From Tannerellaceae bacterium (lineage in GTDB: Bacteria > Bacteroidota > Bacteroidia > Bacteroidales > Tannerellaceae), in NCBI GenBank assembly GCA_031271045.1, contig JAISWO010000036.1, forward strand, positions 1-64,000: a DNA stretch of 64,000 nt, written 5' to 3'. The position numbers and the translations under genes are program-made. Positions within the stretch are counted from its first letter, which is position 1, and the number at the start of each line of letters is the position of its first letter. The notes under the pieces are model-generated. The model did not search any database. It saw only the letters and a program-made list of their open reading frames with translations, and had not been told where the DNA came from. Positions 60,962 through 64,000 of the stretch are shown here, one piece after another.

Positions 60962-62277
60962 GCTCGTTCGTTATAGAAGGCGGTCGCAGAATGTCGGGTG
61001 AAATAATACCCCAAGGAGCCAAAAATGAAGCGCTGGAAGTGATATGCGCCGTTTTGCTGACATCTGAAAAAGTGACGATTCATAACGTACCCGATATCCT
61101 GGATGTAAATAATCTGATACAACTGCTGCGGGATATGCAGGTAAAGATAGAACGACTGTCCGGCACATCCTATACATTCCAGGCAGACAGCGTCAATCTG
61201 TCTTACCTCTCGACCGAAGAATATCTGAACAAATGCGCCGCCCTGCGCGGCTCCGTCATGATAGTCGGCCCTTTGATCGCCCGGTACGGAAAAGCCCTGC
61301 TCCCCAAGCCAGGAGGCGATAAGATCGGCCGTCGCCGGCTGGATACACATCTGACAGGCCTGCAAAAATTAGGCGTTTCGATCCATTACGATTCCACCCG
61401 GCAATTGTACCTCATGGAAACCAACACCACCCGGCTGGAAGGAACATATATGCTGCTTGATGAAGCCTCTGTAACCGGCACGGCCAATATCCTGATGGCA
61501 GCCGTACTGGCAAAAGGAATTACGACCATCTACAATGCAGCCTGCGAACCCTACCTTCAGCAACTCTCGGCCATGCTTAACCGTATGGGAGCACATATCG
61601 AAGGCGTAGGCTCTAATCTGTTGACCATCGAAGGAGTGAGCTCGCTCGGCGGCACGACGCATACGATCCTGCCGGATATGATCGAAGTAGGCAGTTTTAT
61701 CGGAATGGCCGCTATGACCGCCTCGGACATTACGATCAAAGGTACCGGCTACGAACAATTAGGGCTCATCCCCGAATCATTTCGCCGCCTGGGAATCACC
61801 GTAGAGAAGCAAGGCGACAATATCCATGTACCATCTGTAAACGACCGGTACGAAATAGAAACGTTTATCGACGGCTCAATCATGACGATTGCAGATGCAA
61901 CCTGGCCGGGGCTTACGCCGGATTTACTCAGCGTCTTTCTTGTGGTAGCCACACAAGCTGTCGGCAGCGTACTGATTCACCAGAAGATGTTTGAGAGCCG
62001 CCTGTTCTTCGTGGATAAGCTGATTGATATGGGGGCGCAGATCATTCTCTGCGATCCGCACCGGGCAACGGTCATAGGATTAGGCAATCGCTTCCGCCTC
62101 CGGGGAGCAACGATGACCTCTCCCGACATACGCGCCGGCATAGCCTTGCTGATCGCCGCTATGAGCGCAGAAGGTATCAGCCGTATTCACAATATCGAAC
62201 AGATAGACCGCGGATACCAGGACATAGACAAACGACTCAACCGGATAGGGGCAAATATCACCCGCATAACCTCGTAA
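60958..62277 (+). CDS. murA: UDP-N-acetylglucosamine 1-carboxyvinyltransferase with Asp in place of the catalytic Cys
   Basis: MurA adds enolpyruvate from PEP to UDP-GlcNAc, the first committed step of peptidoglycan synthesis. The 439 residues show PQGAKNEALEVICA near residue 18, RGSVMIVGPLIARYGKALLP near 98, and the active-site loop KPGGDKIGRRRLDTHLTGL. In E. coli the loop reads PGGCTIGARPVDLH with Cys115; here that position is Asp (about D121, codon 61318-61320). Cys-to-Asp forms, known from Mycobacterium and Chlamydia, are not alkylated by fosfomycin, so intrinsic resistance is expected. The C-terminal GFGGS-type strand is normal. It overlaps DUF4290 by ATGA. Confidence 0.96.
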   Translation: MSSFVIEGGRRMSGEIIPQGAKNEALEVICAVLLTSEKVTIHNVPDILDVNNLIQLLRDMQVKIERLSGTSYTFQADSVNLSYLSTEEYLNKCAALRGSVMIVGPLIARYGKALLPKPGGDKIGRRRLDTHLTGLQKLGVSIHYDSTRQLYLMETNTTRLEGTYMLLDEASVTGTANILMAAVLAKGITTIYNAACEPYLQQLSAMLNRMGAHIEGVGSNLLTIEGVSSLGGTTHTILPDMIEVGSFIGMAAMTASDITIKGTGYEQLGLIPESFRRLGITVEKQGDNIHVPSVNDRYEIETFIDGSIMTIADATWPGLTPDLLSVFLVVATQAVGSVLIHQKMFESRLFFVDKLIDMGAQIILCDPHRATVIGLGNRFRLRGATMTSPDIRAGIALLIAAMSAEGISRIHNIEQIDRGYQDIDKRLNRIGANITRITS

Positions 62278-62280
62278 ACA

Positions 62281-62805
62281 ATGATAGAGAAAGAAACCGT
62301 ACGCAAAATAGGCTATTTCACCAAACCGCACGGCATCAAAGGCGAGATCGGCTTAGTCCTTTCTTTCGATATTTTCAGCCATACGGACGACCTCTTCGTT
62401 ATTTGCGAAATAGAAGGCATCCTCGTTCCTTTCTATATTGAAGAATATCGCAGCAAGAACGCTACCACCGTTCTCGTTAAGTTAGAAACCATCCGCTCGG
62501 AAGAAGCCGTTCGCATGTTTAGCAACCGCGAAGTTTACTATCCGCTCCGGGATATGGATGACCAAACGCCCGATACGACGGAAAACAGCGGCTGGGCGAA
62601 GTATATGGGATACGCCGTGTCGGATCATTGCGGCAACCTGGGAGAAATAACCGCTATCGACGAAACTACGGCCAACACCTTGTTGTGTATTAATAAGGAG
62701 GGCAAAGAACTGCTTGTGCCGGCCGTCGAGGAATGGATTGTTGCAGCCGACCACGCGAAGAAAGAATTGCACCTCTCCATCCCGGAAGGATTATCAGAAT
62801 TGTGA
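62281..62805 (+). CDS. rimM: 16S rRNA processing protein RimM
   Basis: RimM binds ribosomal protein S19 and helps mature the 30S head. The 174 residues hold the N-terminal RimM domain (KIGYFTKPHGIKGEIGLVLS near residues 9-28) and a C-terminal PRC-barrel (WAKYMGYAVSDHCGNLGEIT near 102-121, then ELLVPAVEEWIVAADH). The start is 3 bp after the murA stop. In many bacteria rimM lies with trmD and rplS; in Bacteroidetes the murA neighbour is common. Confidence 0.95.
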   Translation: MIEKETVRKIGYFTKPHGIKGEIGLVLSFDIFSHTDDLFVICEIEGILVPFYIEEYRSKNATTVLVKLETIRSEEAVRMFSNREVYYPLRDMDDQTPDTTENSGWAKYMGYAVSDHCGNLGEITAIDETTANTLLCINKEGKELLVPAVEEWIVAADHAKKELHLSIPEGLSEL

Positions 62806-62852
62806 AAAACGTTAATATGCGTAAACAGCCCTTTCCGAGATATGGTTTTTGC

Positions 62853-62860
62853 TACTTTTG
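62853..62860 (+). promoter_or_regulatory. -7 box of the M23 peptidase gene
   Basis: TACTTTTG matches TAnnTTTG and lies 18 bp before ATG 62879. The in-frame ATG at 62849 would place the start in the -33 to -7 region, so 62879 is chosen. Confidence 0.6.
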
Positions 62861-62878
62861 CGTTTCAGTAAACTGATT

Positions 62879-63751
62879 ATGGCAAATAAACATCATAAAA
62901 AAGACTTTCAATCATTCTGGCATCGGATACGATTCAAATACAAACTCTCCTTCTTCAACGAAGGAACATTAGAAGAAGTCTGGTCCTTCCGTATGTCTCA
63001 GCTATCTGCGTTTACCGTTCTGTTTGCTTTTGCTCTCCTGTTGATTGCTTTTACTGCGTTTATTATTATCAAGACCCCTATACGCAACTATCTGCCCGGA
63101 TATCTGGACGTGGAAGTGCGTAAGGAGATCATGATGAATGCACTCCGGGCCGATTCCCTCGAAACACTGATCAGTATCCAGAGTCGATACTTAGAAAATG
63201 TCACCAACATCCTAACCGGAACAATGCCGCTGGACTCCATACCGGACATCGACTCGCTGACAATCTCCAATAGCAATTACGAAATCTCCCGCAGCCAAAC
63301 CGAAGAAGAATTTGTGAAGAACTTTGAAGAAGAAGAAAAGTACAACCTCACCTCCCTGAATCCTTACCAAGTACCCAGCAATGCAATGTTCTTCTATAAG
63401 CCGGTAAGCGGGATGGTTTCCGCGCATTATGATGCGGATATCCGTCATTATGGCGTAGACCTGGTGGCCGCTCCCAAGGAAAGCGTGCTGGCTACGCTGG
63501 AAGGAACCGTTACCTTTACCGGATACGACCCTCAATACGGGAACGTGATACAAATTCAGCACAAAAACGGATTCATATCTATCTACAAACACAACGAATT
63601 ACTGCTCAAAAGAATGGGCGACCAGGTTATGGCCGGCGAAGCGATTGCCTTGCTGGGCAATACAGGCAACCTTTCAACAGGCCCGCACCTGCATTTCGAA
63701 CTCTGGTATAGAGGTACGCCGGTAAACCCGGAAGAATACATCCCTTTTTAA
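62879..63751 (+). CDS. M23-family (LytM) metallopeptidase, membrane anchored
   Basis: From ATG 62879 the 290-residue protein has a basic cytoplasmic start, one transmembrane span (FTVLFAFALLLIAFTAFIII near residues 44-63), a periplasmic stem and a LytM domain. The zinc ligands are present: H and D in IRHYGVDLVAAPKES near 190 and the HxH in GPHLHFELWYRG near 269, with the usual GNTGNLSTG loop. Such enzymes cut peptidoglycan cross-bridges or act in cell-wall remodelling. The order murA-rimM-M23-dxr recurs in Bacteroidales, as far as I recall. It ends 3 bp before dxr. Confidence 0.93.
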   Translation: MANKHHKKDFQSFWHRIRFKYKLSFFNEGTLEEVWSFRMSQLSAFTVLFAFALLLIAFTAFIIIKTPIRNYLPGYLDVEVRKEIMMNALRADSLETLISIQSRYLENVTNILTGTMPLDSIPDIDSLTISNSNYEISRSQTEEEFVKNFEEEEKYNLTSLNPYQVPSNAMFFYKPVSGMVSAHYDADIRHYGVDLVAAPKESVLATLEGTVTFTGYDPQYGNVIQIQHKNGFISIYKHNELLLKRMGDQVMAGEAIALLGNTGNLSTGPHLHFELWYRGTPVNPEEYIPF

Positions 63752-63754
63752 CGT

Positions 63755-64000
63755 ATGAAAAGAAAACTGGCTATATTAGGCTCTACCGGTTCGATAGGGA
63801 CGCAAGCGCTGGAAGTAGTGGACCAACATCCCGACTGCTTCGAAGTGTATGCACTGACCGCCGGTAACCAAGCTGACCGCCTCGTTGAACAGGCACGTAA
63901 ATTCAAACCCGAAGTAGTGGCGATCGCCAACGAAGAGAAATACGCCGAAGTAAAAGAAGCCCTGAACGATTTGCCCATCAAAGTATGGGCCGGAGCCGAC
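63755..64000 (+). CDS. dxr: 1-deoxy-D-xylulose 5-phosphate reductoisomerase (partial, 5' end)
   Basis: The first 82 codons are present; the gene runs off the window. RKLAILGSTGSIGTQALEVV near residues 3-22 is the NADPH-binding GSTGSIG loop of DXR, followed by FEVYALTAGNQADRLVEQAR and PEVVAIANEEKYAEVKEAL. DXR makes 2-C-methylerythritol 4-phosphate in the non-mevalonate isoprenoid pathway. It starts 3 bp after the M23 peptidase stop and is probably on the same transcript. Confidence 0.95.
   Translation, partial: MKRKLAILGSTGSIGTQALEVVDQHPDCFEVYALTAGNQADRLVEQARKFKPEVVAIANEEKYAEVKEALNDLPIKVWAGAD

Overview
The window is a chromosomal segment of a Bacteroidales bacterium, most likely near Parabacteroides or Tannerella. 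This placement rests on gene content and is not certain. The pointers are: -7 boxes of the Bacteroidetes form TAnnTTTG with no Shine-Dalgarno preference; a GT3-type glycogen synthase next to a DUF3417-type glucan phosphorylase; a carboxynorspermidine dehydrogenase upstream of recA; a phosphoglycerate-mutase-like homoserine kinase between thrA and thrC; a DUF4290-murA-rimM-M23-dxr run; and a surface protein ending in a type IX secretion-like sorting domain.

Layout. 1-7.6 kb: a C-terminal gene fragment, an AT-rich acetyltransferase, then a minus-strand run (saccharopine-dehydrogenase-like enzyme, recA, FemAB-like, polysaccharide deacetylase-like, wecB, GT4) in which the genes from recA on overlap by a few bases. 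7.6-9.7 kb: a cobalamin riboswitch ahead of a secreted Ig-like surface protein. 9.9-14.7 kb: a palindromic tandem array, then glycogen synthase and glucan phosphorylase. 14.7-19.1 kb: cdd, rpmA, rplU, an IS1182-type transposase remnant, a DUF1697 gene, tRNA-Leu(TAG), a LuxR-type response regulator, an unknown protein and a META lipoprotein. 19.2-41.5 kb: a large surface-glycan cluster with UDP-glucuronate decarboxylase, two CDP-sugar-epimerase-like proteins, methyltransferases, a Wzx-type flippase, about nine glycosyltransferases and two large membrane proteins. A REP-associated tyrosine transposase (RAYT), a second palindromic array with an unknown gene, and a frameshifted epimerase interrupt it. 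41.5-44.4 kb: a GH2 enzyme and a TPR protein. 44.4-52.3 kb: the threonine pathway (possible leader peptide, thrA, homoserine kinase, thrC) with an IgGFc-binding-like surface protein inserted. 52.3-64 kb: a sugar isomerase-like protein, purN, acpP-fabF-rnc, a LytTR regulator, a third palindromic array, a kinase-ParB fusion, a C1 peptidase, an MBL hydrolase, DUF4290, murA, rimM, an M23 peptidase and the start of dxr.

Two kinds of repeat stand out. First, three intergenic arrays (9.9, 31.1 and 57.1 kb) share one architecture: short dyad-symmetric units repeated head to tail every 21 or 23 bp, about two helical turns. Each array has its own sequence. In the third the arms differ from unit to unit while most units stay self-complementary, which suggests that the symmetry is what is kept. 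Second, the RAYT gene carries within its own reading frame two large inverted repeats built from REP-like hairpins, plus 22 direct 18-bp units containing one hairpin arm, all in frame. A transposase whose coding region has become a store of REP-like sequence, in a genome region rich in unrelated palindrome arrays, is the most interesting signal here.

The glycan cluster is compositionally mosaic. About 20.2-29 kb and 35-37 kb are AT-rich, while 30-34 kb and the flanks are GC-rich, as expected when surface-polysaccharide modules are exchanged. No initiating sugar-phosphate transferase and no clear polymerase are visible, so the cluster may depend on genes elsewhere.
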